Assembly (NCBI RefSeq): GCF_003385455.1
Contig: NZ_QNUF01000007.1
Location: 140,898 to 204,897, forward strand
Reading direction: 5' to 3'
Length of the DNA stretch: 64,000 nt
Source of the DNA: Chryseobacterium rhizosphaerae
Lineage (GTDB): Bacteria; Bacteroidota; Bacteroidia; Flavobacteriales; Weeksellaceae
Made by a program: the position numbers and the translations under genes. The first letter of the stretch is position 1. Each line of letters starts with the position of its first letter. Shown piece by piece: positions 25,921 through 35,112 of the stretch. The notes beneath the pieces are model-generated. The model did not search any database and was not told where the DNA came from. It saw only the letters and a program-made list of their open reading frames with translations.

Positions 25921-28164
25921 ATGAAAAAACAATTATTGATGATGGGAATGCTTGTACTATCAGGTCTTTCCTTCGCCCAGACAGATCGTCTATGGACTCA
26001 GGGGTCAGGAAAAACCTCTTCACCTGTTTTCGAAAACATGATGAATATAGAGGGTCCGAAAATTTACCAATTAAATATCAACGGCTTAAGAAATGTATTG
26101 CTAAACACTCCTAAAAGATTAGCAGCCGGTGAAAAATCTCAGATCATTATTTCTTTCCCGAATTCTGAGGGAAAGATGGAAAGATTTAAAGTAACAGAGA
26201 ATTCAAACTTCGAACCTGAGCTAGCGGCAAAATACCCAGATATTAAGTCTTATATCGGAGAGGGAATAGAAAACCCCGCTTCAACGGTTTATTTTAGCAT
26301 CTCTTCTTTAGGTCTTTCTTCTATGGAAATTTACGGAGATAAATCCGCCACTTTCATAGAGCCTTATACTAAAGATTTATCTTCCTATGTAATCTATAAG
26401 AAGTCTGACAGAAAAGACAACTTAAGTAAATTCGAATGTACTGTATTGGATGCAGCTCAGAAAGGTACTTCCACAAGTATTGCAGCCAGAAATGCTGATG
26501 ATTCAACATTGAGAACATATAGACTGGCGTTATCCACTACAGGAGAATATACTTCTTATTTCGGAGGAACAAAAGCACAAGCCTTAGCAGCGATGAACAA
26601 TACCATGACCCGTGTAAATGGTGTTTTTGAAAATGAACTTGCAATAAGAATGGTTCTTATTGCCAATAATGATGCAATCATTTATACGAACGCATCTACC
26701 GACCCCTACTCCCCTTCTTCGTCAATGAACAATTGGAACCTTCAGCTGATGAATACCCTAAACTCTACTATTGGTAATGCTAATTTTGATATTGGTCACC
26801 TTTTTGGCAGAGATGGTGGTGGTGGCAATGCAGGGTGTATAGGATGTATATGCAGTAATGATATGTCTACTTATGTTTACCAGGGCGTAACCTATCCTAA
26901 TGCATATAAAGGTAGTGGATATACCTCCCCGGGCAGCGGAATTCCTGCGGGAGATACTTTTGATATTGATTATGTAGCTCATGAAATGGGACATCAATTC
27001 GGGGGAAATCACACATGGTCCTTCACTACAGAGGGCGTAGATCTGAGATCGGTGGAACCAGGATCAGGATCTACCATTATGGGATATGCAGGAATCACCA
27101 ATCAGGATGTCCAAAAGAATTCTGATGCTTTTTTCCATGCCGCAAGTATTGAGCAGATCACCAATAACATTAAGGTAAAAACCTGTTCTGTCAATACACC
27201 TACAGGAAATTCAATTCCTACCGCCAGCGCAGGATTGGATTATACCATTCCTAAAAGCACACCGTTTATGCTGACCGGATCAGGAACTGATGCAAATGGA
27301 GATTCCCTTACTTATATCTGGGAACAGATGGATAAGGGAACGTCTTCTCAAACAGGGGCTAATTCTGCAGCTACAGCGACCAAAACAGCAGGACCTACAT
27401 TCAGATCCTGGACACCAACAACCTCACCAATAAGATATTTCCCTAGAATGTCTTCAATTTTAGCTGGAGCTACTACTACTGCAGGTTCTGAAATCAATGT
27501 AGAAGCTCTATCTTCTGTTGCACGAGCATTAAATTTTAGATTTACCGTTCGCGATAACAGAGCCGGAGGAGGTGGAAATAATTCAGATGATACAAAGATC
27601 ACAGTAAATGCCACTGCAGGTCCTTTCAATATCACTTCACAAAACACTGCGGTTTCGTATGCCGGAGGAAGTGCACAAACCATTACCTGGAATGTGGCAG
27701 GCACCACTGCTAATGGTGTAAATACTGCCAATGTAGATATTTTATGGTCTACCGATAGCGGAAACACCTGGACTCCCCTATTGGCAGGAACTCCTAATGA
27801 CGGTTCGCAGGCTGTGACTATCCCTAATGCTTCTACTACTTCAGGAAGAATTATGGTAAAAGGAACCAATCATATTTTCTTTGATGTGAATAATGCTAAT
27901 ATTTCGGTAACTGCTACAGCTGCAAAATCTGTGACTGAAGCACCAAAAGAAACATCAGCGGATATAAAACTATATCCGAATCCGGTAAAAGATATTTTAA
28001 CGATTTCAAATACGAATACCGAAGAATATAAAATCTTTGATATGTCCGGAAAACTGATACATTCAGGAACACTTCAAAGAGGTACTGCCAATGTAAGCAA
28101 CCTTATAAAAGGAGCCTACGTGATTCAAATAGGAGAAACAACAAAACGATTTATTAAGGATTAA
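25921..28164 (+). CDS. Secreted M12B-type metalloprotease, short form, with T9SS domain
   Basis: The 747-residue paralogue of the preceding gene has the same order: signal peptide (ending LSFAQ), propeptide, catalytic domain with HEMGHQFGGNH at 354-364 and TIMGYAG Met-turn, beta-sandwich regions and a T9SS sorting domain (about 680-747). It lacks the FN3 and GEVED modules. It also carries a 15-residue insertion (around SNDMSTYVYQGVTYPNAY) after the Cys-rich GCIGCIC stretch. A -7-like TAGATTTG at 25884-25891 and a terminator on each side make it an independent unit. Confidence 0.92.
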   Translation: MKKQLLMMGMLVLSGLSFAQTDRLWTQGSGKTSSPVFENMMNIEGPKIYQLNINGLRNVLLNTPKRLAAGEKSQIIISFPNSEGKMERFKVTENSNFEPELAAKYPDIKSYIGEGIENPASTVYFSISSLGLSSMEIYGDKSATFIEPYTKDLSSYVIYKKSDRKDNLSKFECTVLDAAQKGTSTSIAARNADDSTLRTYRLALSTTGEYTSYFGGTKAQALAAMNNTMTRVNGVFENELAIRMVLIANNDAIIYTNASTDPYSPSSSMNNWNLQLMNTLNSTIGNANFDIGHLFGRDGGGGNAGCIGCICSNDMSTYVYQGVTYPNAYKGSGYTSPGSGIPAGDTFDIDYVAHEMGHQFGGNHTWSFTTEGVDLRSVEPGSGSTIMGYAGITNQDVQKNSDAFFHAASIEQITNNIKVKTCSVNTPTGNSIPTASAGLDYTIPKSTPFMLTGSGTDANGDSLTYIWEQMDKGTSSQTGANSAATATKTAGPTFRSWTPTTSPIRYFPRMSSILAGATTTAGSEINVEALSSVARALNFRFTVRDNRAGGGGNNSDDTKITVNATAGPFNITSQNTAVSYAGGSAQTITWNVAGTTANGVNTANVDILWSTDSGNTWTPLLAGTPNDGSQAVTIPNASTTSGRIMVKGTNHIFFDVNNANISVTATAAKSVTEAPKETSADIKLYPNPVKDILTISNTNTEEYKIFDMSGKLIHSGTLQRGTANVSNLIKGAYVIQIGETTKRFIKD

Positions 28165-28193
28165 TCACTTTAATTTTAAAATTAAACGATGGG

Positions 28194-28222
28194 AAGACTG
28201 CTCTTTACAGAGCAGTCTTTTT
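28194..28222 (+). terminator. Terminator after metalloprotease gene 2
   Basis: A perfect 11-bp stem (AAGACTGCTCT / AGAGCAGTCTT) has a 4-nt loop and is followed by five T. Confidence 0.9.
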
Positions 28223-28648
28223 TATATTCAATTTCAAATACAGATCTCAAAATCTGTCATTTAAGTAAAATATTATTCAATAATATATTTATCAATGTAT
28301 TTAATTTACATATAATTAATTTTTATTAAATGAAATAAGCAATATTCAGGTTTTTTAATTTAAATTTATCACTCAATATTCTTTATTATTGTACCGTTTG
28401 CCCAACCCGTATTTGAGGGAGCCGGAAAATCGCTTCGCCGATTGCCCATATTGCTTCTTTTGATGCCTTTTCTTTGATGGGAACTTATTATCATGTCTTT
28501 AAAAGCCAGTCTCAACAGCCATTATTGTTCATGAAAACATTCTTAAAACGGATTCTACCAACACATTCAAGCAGGCATTTTTACCTAAGCAGCACAGTGC
28601 ACAATCCCGATAATACTTATAAAATTTTACATAATTAAAATTATTGAT
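28223..28648. other. Gene-poor interval upstream of the TNT-like gene
   Basis: The first 160 bp are very AT-rich. From about 28390 the base composition shifts to a more GC-balanced, codon-like sequence. A plus-strand frame stays open from about 28420 to 28638 but lacks a convincing start or recognisable product. It may be a decayed coding fragment or the long leader of the next gene. Confidence 0.35.
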
Positions 28649-29356
28649 ATGAAACATTTATTTAAGTACATCTTTCTTTTATCATTCACTTTTTTTTCAG
28701 TTGCCTGTAGTTCAGACAATGATGAAGAAATAGACACCAATCCCGTTAAAATTGTATTCTACAAAAATGCTGATGATTTTGCATTAACCTACGACGCTTC
28801 GGGAACCGTAAATCAAAACATGAGAAACCAGGCATTTGATCTGTACAAACAAGGAAAATGGACTGAACTTGAAGCTCTTTTTAAAGCCAACAATCTGAAC
28901 GGAGGATGGCCGCCTGCTAATGGTGGTTATAATATTGTCGATGATGTTCCCATTGTCGCAGGACAAAAATTCGACCGATACAGCGGTGCTGTTGGAAATT
29001 ATGATGGAACGGGAATTCCTACTTTAGGAGGCAGTTTTACAAGTCCTATCATCAATGGATATGTATATACTTTTACCCAAAGAGCATTAAACCAACCAGA
29101 AAACAAATATGATTTCTATTATGAAATAGATGTTTTGAATAATTTACTATCTTTCAAATCCCAAACAGCAGATATTATTCCCTGGTTTAATCAGGCTGGC
29201 AATGGAAAACAAACCATGTGGAAAATTCCCATTGATATCGCCACAGGATATCCAAAAACATGGAATAAATTAGCTGAAGAGGGATATATAAAAGTAACTA
29301 TTAAAAAAAGTCCAAGCGGGAAATACAATAACCTGGCGGGTACCGTTATCCAGTAA
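28649..29356 (+). CDS. Lipoprotein with TNT-like (NAD glycohydrolase) domain, probably surface-exposed
   Basis: The 235-residue protein has a lipoprotein signal with lipidated Cys20 (SVACSSDNDEE). The acidic SSDNDEE directly after the Cys resembles the export signal that sends flavobacterial lipoproteins to the cell surface. Residues about 85-230 match the tuberculosis necrotizing toxin (TNT, formerly DUF4237) pattern: W87-P-P, DRY at 109-111, QRAL at 144-147 and PWFNQ at 178-182 followed by a Gly-rich turn. TNT enzymes cleave NAD+ to nicotinamide and ADP-ribose. The preceding small helical region (about 40-85) is unassigned. A Cys-rich gene starts 13 bp downstream. The family call rests on motif spacing; activity is inferred. 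Confidence 0.75.
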   Translation: MKHLFKYIFLLSFTFFSVACSSDNDEEIDTNPVKIVFYKNADDFALTYDASGTVNQNMRNQAFDLYKQGKWTELEALFKANNLNGGWPPANGGYNIVDDVPIVAGQKFDRYSGAVGNYDGTGIPTLGGSFTSPIINGYVYTFTQRALNQPENKYDFYYEIDVLNNLLSFKSQTADIIPWFNQAGNGKQTMWKIPIDIATGYPKTWNKLAEEGYIKVTIKKSPSGKYNNLAGTVIQ

Positions 29357-29369
29357 TAAATAAATTCAG

Positions 29370-29789
29370 ATGTATTCAATATCAAAGAAAATAAGTATTG
29401 GTAAAAAAGCTCTTGTTCAAAAGGATTTTTTCACAAATAATGAAACAGTTCCATCTTCGGTTGTAAAATTCATATGCTGTGATTGCAACCATGAAAATAC
29501 AGTGGAAATTATCCCTTACCAATCAGGATTTCCCATTCTTCAGATGTATCATGAAGAACCTGTATTATCCAGAAATGAATTATTAAAAAATGGAATAGTA
29601 AAGGAAACCGTACCCGGAATGCAACATTTCGGCCCTTTAACCGTCAACAATCTGCCAACCCTATATTTTGGAACCAGCTGCCGAACCTGCTATTCGAAAT
29701 ACCTCTGTGTATTTGGTTATGGTGAAAAACAGCCTGGATTAACAATTTTAGATATCTCAGGAATCTGGAAATATGAAGAGTTAAAATAA
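29370..29789 (+). CDS. Cys-rich cytosolic protein next to the TNT-like gene (candidate partner)
   Basis: I do not recognise this 139-residue protein. It has no signal peptide. Two Cys clusters, ICCDCNHE (about 35-42) and SCRTCYSKYLC (about 103-113), look like the two halves of a zinc ribbon. It starts 13 bp after the stop of the TNT-like lipoprotein and shares the downstream terminator, so the two are probably co-transcribed. Small cytosolic genes in this position are often immunity factors for toxins; that role here is only a hypothesis. Confidence 0.55.
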   Translation: MYSISKKISIGKKALVQKDFFTNNETVPSSVVKFICCDCNHENTVEIIPYQSGFPILQMYHEEPVLSRNELLKNGIVKETVPGMQHFGPLTVNNLPTLYFGTSCRTCYSKYLCVFGYGEKQPGLTILDISGIWKYEELK

Positions 29790-29823
29790 TGTATCTGAAT
29801 ACAACCAATGAATTTTCAGCTAT

Positions 29824-29852
29824 AATCCACAACTAAAAATTGTGGATTTTTT
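29824..29852 (+). terminator. Terminator after the TNT-like gene pair
   Basis: A perfect 9-bp stem (AATCCACAA / TTGTGGATT) has a 7-nt loop, followed by T residues. Confidence 0.85.
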
Positions 29853-30024
29853 TATGGTTATTAGTCTGATGGCAGTCAGTTTAGTAAGATAAAATTTTCC
29901 GCATATATCTTCAACCTGTAGAGAATGGAATACGGTTCTTCTTTCCCCTTCATTAACACATTTTACGCTGTACATTTTACAATTTCCAAATCGTTTTCTA
30001 TCTTTGTCGTAAATAAAAAAATTC

Positions 30025-30492
30025 ATGGATAAAATTGATAGTCTGAACCAAGTAGCAGAATTCCATACTACTTTCAAAGCCCCTATTTTAGATACCCCAC
30101 AAATCCCTTCTCCGGAAAGATGCAACCTTAGAGTAGAACTTCTTCAGGAAGAATTAAATGAGCTGAAACAAGCAATTGCAGACAATGACCTTGTAGAAAT
30201 TGCAGATGCACTTTGTGATCTTCAGTATGTTTTAAGTGGTGCCGTGCTTGAATTTGGACTTGGCAACAAATTTGTAGAGCTATTCAACGAAGTTCAGCGT
30301 TCCAATATGTCTAAAGCTTGCGATAATGAAGAACAGGCAAAGGAAACTGTTGAGTTTTATAAAGAAAAGGAAGTAGAATCTTTTTATGAAAAATCTGGAG
30401 AGAAATTCAATGTTTACAGACAGGCTGATCATAAAGTATTAAAAAACAAACACTACTCTCCTGCTGATTTAAAATCAATCATTGAGAAATAA
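30025..30492 (+). CDS. MazG-like nucleotide pyrophosphohydrolase
   Basis: The 155-residue protein is an all-alpha NTP pyrophosphohydrolase. The metal-binding pattern is visible as LLQEELNELKQAI (about 38-50) and EIADALCDLQYVL (about 57-69), giving the EExxE and ExxD motif. It would hydrolyse a nucleoside triphosphate or phosphoribosyl nucleotide to the monophosphate, perhaps as a house-cleaning enzyme; the substrate is unknown. It is first of a run of four plus-strand genes with gaps of 2-11 bp. Confidence 0.85.
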   Translation: MDKIDSLNQVAEFHTTFKAPILDTPQIPSPERCNLRVELLQEELNELKQAIADNDLVEIADALCDLQYVLSGAVLEFGLGNKFVELFNEVQRSNMSKACDNEEQAKETVEFYKEKEVESFYEKSGEKFNVYRQADHKVLKNKHYSPADLKSIIEK

Positions 30493-30495
30493 CAT

Positions 30496-31059
30496 ATGAA
30501 AAAATTTATTACTAACATTGTTGCCTTTTCAAGCATCTTTCTAGCTGCCCAGCAATTCAACGCTCAAAAAGTAGTGGTCAACCGTGAGGTTGAAACTCAG
30601 AATGACGGGAAAATGCTTTTGGGACATCAGCTGAAAGAACAATTCCTGAAAGCTCCTTATGCCGACTGGTATGTAAAGGAACATGATGAATATGCTCTTG
30701 ATCCCAAAGCCATCAGTGAACTTAAAAAGGAAAGACTGGGTTCTTGTGACGTTATTGTTTTTATGGGAACATGGTGTGAAGACAGCCACAGAGACATCCC
30801 AAGACTGATGAAAATATTGGAGGAAGTAAGTTTCCCGGACAGCAAGCTGACCATTATAGCGGTAAACCGTAAAAAAGAATCTCCTACAGGGGACGAAAGT
30901 CTTTACAATATCCAGAAAGTTCCTACGATCATCCTTAAGAAATATGGGAAAGAAATAGGAAGAATTGTAGAAATGCCTACTTCGGGATATATTGAAAGGG
31001 ATTTAGCAGAGATTTTGAAAAAGAATGACACATCTGTAATCAAAGAAATTTTTAAATAG
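30496..31059 (+). CDS. Exported thioredoxin-like protein with monothiol active site
   Basis: The 187-residue protein has a signal peptide (about 1-24, ending FNAQ) and a thioredoxin fold. The active-site position reads GTWCEDSHRD, so only the first Cys of CxxC is present. A cis-Pro loop (QKVPTIIL) follows. Monothiol thioredoxin folds bind partner thiols or act as isomerase or glutaredoxin-like proteins rather than disulfide reductases. It begins 3 bp after the pyrophosphohydrolase stop and runs into the DUF4230 gene. Confidence 0.82.
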   Translation: MKKFITNIVAFSSIFLAAQQFNAQKVVVNREVETQNDGKMLLGHQLKEQFLKAPYADWYVKEHDEYALDPKAISELKKERLGSCDVIVFMGTWCEDSHRDIPRLMKILEEVSFPDSKLTIIAVNRKKESPTGDESLYNIQKVPTIILKKYGKEIGRIVEMPTSGYIERDLAEILKKNDTSVIKEIFK

Positions 31060-31061
31060 AT

Positions 31062-31667
31062 TTGAGAAATTATAAAACAATTTTATCATTTGTAGCAGGC
31101 GCAGGGGCTATGGTGCTTCTGTTTTTCGGGCTTAAGTCCTGTCTTAATCTTACTAATAAAACGGAGAAGTCGGATTATTATATCCTGACCAACCAGATTT
31201 CCAAGATGAATAAGATGGTGGTCATGGAACAGAACACTTCCAGTATGCAGAAGACCAAAATGGGTTATGAAGTATTCGGAAAAGAAGTTTCAAATAACAG
31301 CATCATTACCTATACCAAAACCACGGCACAGGTTTCTTATGATCTTAATAAGATGAAGATTGAGGTAGATTCCATTAACAAAAAACTGGTAATCACCGAG
31401 CTTCCGGATGCAGACATAAGAATTACACCCAGCGTTGAAATCCAGTCTTTGGACGATTCCTTTTTTAATAGAATTACCGAAAAAGACATTAAAAATGTAA
31501 CGGAGAAAGCTAAACAAACTGCGATGAAGTCTATTGATCAAAATCAATTGAGAAGTGAGGGACGCAAACAATTAATGGAAAATCTTAATAATGTTTTTGT
31601 TTTGGCAAAGGCTTTGAATTATACCATAGAAGATAAAACCGGAAAGATCGGTCTTCTAGGACTCTAA
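31062..31667 (+). CDS. DUF4230 membrane-anchored protein, TTG start
   Basis: The 201-residue protein has an N-terminal membrane anchor (about 6-26, ILSFVAGAGAMVLLFFGL) and a DUF4230 domain, whose function is unknown. An in-frame stop lies 9 bp upstream and no ATG exists before the membrane segment. The TTG at 31062, 2 bp after the thioredoxin-like gene, is therefore the most likely start. The close spacing suggests one transcript with the neighbouring genes. Confidence 0.78.
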   Translation: MRNYKTILSFVAGAGAMVLLFFGLKSCLNLTNKTEKSDYYILTNQISKMNKMVVMEQNTSSMQKTKMGYEVFGKEVSNNSIITYTKTTAQVSYDLNKMKIEVDSINKKLVITELPDADIRITPSVEIQSLDDSFFNRITEKDIKNVTEKAKQTAMKSIDQNQLRSEGRKQLMENLNNVFVLAKALNYTIEDKTGKIGLLGL

Positions 31668-31678
31668 AAATTCAAGCT

Positions 31679-31864
31679 ATGGATTCAAAAGGAAAAATCA
31701 ATAAGAAAGAACCTGCCAATACTGCAGAAACCAAAAAGCAGAATGAGGATTTCCAAAACATTCCTGCTTCATCGAAAAAGAGCAATCCACCTGAGATTGA
31801 TAAAGAGGATATTCAAAAATCATCTAAAGGTAAATCAGGAAAAACGGATAATACAAAAGAATAA
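31679..31864 (+). CDS. Small Lys/Glu-rich disordered protein, 61 aa
   Basis: This short, highly charged protein is rich in Lys, Glu, Ser and Asn, with no hydrophobic core, and is probably unstructured. It starts 11 bp after DUF4230 in the same orientation and precedes the operon terminator, which supports a real gene. The function is unknown. Confidence 0.55.
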   Translation: MDSKGKINKKEPANTAETKKQNEDFQNIPASSKKSNPPEIDKEDIQKSSKGKSGKTDNTKE

Positions 31865-31896
31865 AGTACAATCATTTTATTTGTACGGAATACAAT

Positions 31897-31933
31897 TGAA
31901 AGGTCCTGTCTCTAATGAGGCAGGACCTTTCTT
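31897..31933. terminator. Bidirectional terminator between the small-protein gene and leuB
   Basis: A 10-bp stem (AAAGGTCCTG / CAGGACCTTT) has a 12-nt loop, between convergent transcription units. Confidence 0.8.
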
Positions 31934-31964
31934 CTAACTATCTAAATGAACTTTTTGTAACTAA

Positions 31965-33089
31965 CTATACGATGGTGGACTTTCCGATCTTTACATTTTC
32001 AAAATTGTAATAAGATTTTTCGGAATATTTAATATGATCTGCAATAAAGCTTCCCACTTCACTTGTAGAATAATACTGCTTGGTATTAAGATCAATGGTA
32101 ACGTATTTATTTTCAATGGCATGCTCTACAGATTGTCTTAACTTATCTGCGGCTGCCTCTAAATTAAGATGATCCAACATCATGGCAACGCTAAGAATAG
32201 AAGCAATAGGATTGGCAATCCCCTTGCCTTTTGCCTGCGGATAAGAACCGTGGATAGGTTCGAACAATGCATTTTTCTCACCAATGGAAGCTGACGGAAG
32301 CAATCCGATAGATCCTCCGATCACACTAGCTTCATCAGAAATAATATCACCAAACATATTTTCAGTGACAATAACATCAAACTGCTTAGGGTTAAGAATC
32401 AGCTGCATTGCTGCATTATCTACAAACATATAATCCAAGTGTACATCCGGATATTCTTGCGCAATTTCCTGACAGATCTTTCTCCAAAGTCTTGAAGTAT
32501 CCAATACATTGGCTTTGTCAATAAGGGTCAGTTTTTTATTTCTCTTCTGAGCCTCCTGAAACGCCATATGGGCAATAGGAAGAATATCTTCACGGCTATA
32601 TTTGCATACGTCATAAGCATAGGCTCCTTCAGGATCCGTAAATTTTTCACCAAAATAGATTCCACTTACCAATTCTCTGAAGATCTGAATATCTGCCCCT
32701 TCAATGATTTCTCTTTTAAGCGGACTTTTGTCAATCAGCGAAGAATAAGTTTTCAAAGGTCTGATGTTCGCAAATAAGCCCAGCTCTTTACGAAGTTTTA
32801 AAAGTCCCTGTTCGGGTCTTACTTTAGCTTCAGGGTTGTTATCGAAAACAGGATCACCGATTGCTCCAAAAAGAACGGCATCAGAATTTCTGCAGATCTT
32901 CAGCGTTTCTTCGGGTAAAGGATCTCCGGTTTTAAAAATAGCCTCTGCACCAATCAATCCATATTCAAACTTAAATTCATACTGAAAGACTTCAGCAATG
33001 ACATCCAGTATTTTTATACTTTCTTTAATGATCTCAGGTCCAATTCCGTCTCCGGGAAGAACCGCAATTTTAAAATACTTGTCGCTCAT
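31965..33089 (-). CDS. leuB: 3-isopropylmalate dehydrogenase
   Basis: The 374-residue NAD-dependent oxidoreductase carries [12 protein letters not shown] at the start (about 9-20), the LVSGIYFGE segment near residue 140, and [17 protein letters not shown] near 242-258 (substrate and metal-binding Asp). It oxidatively decarboxylates 3-isopropylmalate to 2-oxoisocaproate in leucine synthesis. Its start overlaps the end of leuD by 20 bp, so the pair are translationally coupled. It is last in the leuACDB operon. Confidence 0.96.
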   Translation of the reverse strand: MSDKYFKIAVLPGDGIGPEIIKESIKILDVIAEVFQYEFKFEYGLIGAEAIFKTGDPLPEETLKICRNSDAVLFGAIGDPVFDNNPEAKVRPEQGLLKLRKELGLFANIRPLKTYSSLIDKSPLKREIIEGADIQIFRELVSGIYFGEKFTDPEGAYAYDVCKYSREDILPIAHMAFQEAQKRNKKLTLIDKANVLDTSRLWRKICQEIAQEYPDVHLDYMFVDNAAMQLILNPKQFDVIVTENMFGDIISDEASVIGGSIGLLPSASIGEKNALFEPIHGSYPQAKGKGIANPIASILSVAMMLDHLNLEAAADKLRQSVEHAIENKYVTIDLNTKQYYSTSEVGSFIADHIKYSEKSYYNFENVKIGKSTIV

Positions 33090-33678
33090 TTTTCTTTTGT
33101 GTTTTTAATTCAAATTCTTGTATCACCTGTTTTCTGCTGATTAAAAAATCAATATCATCATAGCCGTTCAATAGGCATATTTTTTTGTAAGAATCAATTT
33201 CAAAGGTTTCGGTTGTATCTTTAAAGCTGATGGACTGCAGCTCTACATCAATGGCAATTTCATTATTTGGATTTTCAGTGATTCCTTCTAAAATTTCTTT
33301 TAAAAACTCTTCAGAAACCTTTACCGGAAGGAGCCCGTTATTTAAAGCATTTCCTTTAAAAATATCGGCAAAATAGCTTGAAACAATGACTTTAAAACCA
33401 TAATCTGTTAAAGACCAGGCTGCATGTTCCCTGCTGCTTCCGCATCCAAAATTATTTCCTGCCACTAGGATTTCCCCTTCGAACTTTGGATTATTCAGCA
33501 CAAAATCAGGATTAGGTTCTCCTGACTGGATATTGTACCTCCAATCTCTGAACAGATTTTCTCCAAATCCTTTTCGGTCTATGCTTTTTAGAAATCTGGC
33601 CGGAATAATCTGATCGGTATCTATATTTTCTGCCGGCAATGGTACTGCTCGGGATTTTAAAACAACTAATTTTTGCAT
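33070..33678 (-). CDS. leuD: 3-isopropylmalate dehydratase, small subunit
   Basis: The 202-residue LeuD has the family segments [16 protein letters not shown] (about 17-32) and [17 protein letters not shown] (about 73-90). It forms the isomerase with LeuC, converting 2- to 3-isopropylmalate. It starts 16 bp after leuC on the same strand. Confidence 0.96.
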   Translation of the reverse strand: MQKLVVLKSRAVPLPAENIDTDQIIPARFLKSIDRKGFGENLFRDWRYNIQSGEPNPDFVLNNPKFEGEILVAGNNFGCGSSREHAAWSLTDYGFKVIVSSYFADIFKGNALNNGLLPVKVSEEFLKEILEGITENPNNEIAIDVELQSISFKDTTETFEIDSYKKICLLNGYDDIDFLISRKQVIQEFELKTQKKNERQVF

Positions 33679-33694
33679 GTACTTTTTAATCTGT

Positions 33695-35083
33695 TTAGTT
33701 TAAACTTTCAAAAGCAGAAATTCTGCCTTCTATGGCTGCTTTGGCAGCGGTAAGCGGGCTTGCAAGAATGGTTCTGGCTCCCTGTCCCTGCCTGCCTTCA
33801 AAGTTTCTGTTTGATGTGGATACACAATATTCCCCTTCCGGAATCTTATCATCATTCATGGCCAGACAAGCTGAACATCCGGGTTGACGGATCTGAAATC
33901 CGGCCTCATTGAAAATTTTATCCAAACCTTCTTCATAGATCTGTTTTACCACCTGCTGAGAACCCGGAACAATTAATGCCTGTACAGTTTCAGACTTGCT
34001 TTTTCCTTTGATATATTGAGCTGCAGACCGGAAATCCTCTATCCTTGCATTGGTGCAACTTCCGATGAATACATAATTAACTTTAATATGGGAGGGAGCC
34101 TGCCCTGCCTTTAATCCCATATAGCGTAAAGCTTTTTCTTCCGATTCATTCTGAGGAACCGGAATAAGCTCACGGATTGAGATCCCCATTCCTGGATTTG
34201 TTCCATAAGTGATCATGGGATAAATTTCTGAAGCATCAAATGTCAGTTCTTTATCAAAAACAGCTTCTTCATCTGTTTTTAAGCCTTTCCAATACGCTAC
34301 TTTTTCTTGCCATTCTTCACCTTCCGGCGCAAAAGCTCTTCCTTTTACATACTCAAAAGTAGTTTCATCAGGAGCAATCATTCCTCCTCTGGCCCCCATT
34401 TCAATGCTCATATTACAAACAGTCATCCTTCCTTCCATAGACATTTCTTCAAATACGTTTCCGGCATATTCACAGAAATATCCCGTTCCGCCATCTGTTC
34501 CTATTTTTGAAATGATATAAAGAATCACATCTTTAGGCAGAACGTTTTCATTCAATCTGCCGTTTACGGTAATTCTCATCGACTTGGGCTTGTTGAGTAG
34601 GAGACATTGGCTTGCAAAAACCTGAGCTACCTGGCTTGTTCCTATTCCAAAAGCAATGGCCCCAAAAGCACCATGTGTGGAAGTATGGCTGTCTCCGCAA
34701 ACAATACTCATACCCGGCTGGGTAATTCCTAATTCGGGAGCAATGATGTGAACAATCCCCTGATATTCGTGCCCAAGGCCGAACAGTTTTATGTTATTTT
34801 TCTCACAGTTTTCTGTCAGTTGCTGAACCTGATTTCTGGACAATTCATCCCTTATTGGTTCTTCCTGATGAAGGGTTGGTACGTTATGGTCAGCTGTTGC
34901 TACAATCTGTTCCGGTCGGAAAACTTCAAGATTTCTGGATTCAAGTTCTGCAAAAGCCTGAGGGCTGGTTACTTCATGAATCAGGTGTTTGTCAATATAA
35001 ATAATCTGAGGTCCGTCCGGAATAGTTTCCACTACGTGGGCATCCCAAACTTTATCAAAAAGTGTTTTTTTATCGTTCTTCAT
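33695..35083 (-). CDS. leuC: 3-isopropylmalate dehydratase, large subunit
   Basis: The 462-residue aconitase-family subunit has [15 protein letters not shown] (about 128-142), the FIGSCTNAR segment with one Fe-S Cys (near 342), and [10 protein letters not shown] with two further Fe-S Cys (near 404-407). It contains the 4Fe-4S cluster of the isomerase. It lies 29 bp downstream of leuA and 16 bp before leuD. Confidence 0.96.
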   Translation of the reverse strand: MKNDKKTLFDKVWDAHVVETIPDGPQIIYIDKHLIHEVTSPQAFAELESRNLEVFRPEQIVATADHNVPTLHQEEPIRDELSRNQVQQLTENCEKNNIKLFGLGHEYQGIVHIIAPELGITQPGMSIVCGDSHTSTHGAFGAIAFGIGTSQVAQVFASQCLLLNKPKSMRITVNGRLNENVLPKDVILYIISKIGTDGGTGYFCEYAGNVFEEMSMEGRMTVCNMSIEMGARGGMIAPDETTFEYVKGRAFAPEGEEWQEKVAYWKGLKTDEEAVFDKELTFDASEIYPMITYGTNPGMGISIRELIPVPQNESEEKALRYMGLKAGQAPSHIKVNYVFIGSCTNARIEDFRSAAQYIKGKSKSETVQALIVPGSQQVVKQIYEEGLDKIFNEAGFQIRQPGCSACLAMNDDKIPEGEYCVSTSNRNFEGRQGQGARTILASPLTAAKAAIEGRISAFESLN

Positions 35084-35112
35084 TTTTATTTTATCTTGAT
35101 TTTACATCAAAC

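Noticed and set aside
28420..28638. Plus-strand open frame of about 70 codons before the TNT-like gene
   Set aside because: There is no convincing start codon, no recognisable family and no good promoter spacing. It is described as a gene-poor interval or possible decayed fragment only.
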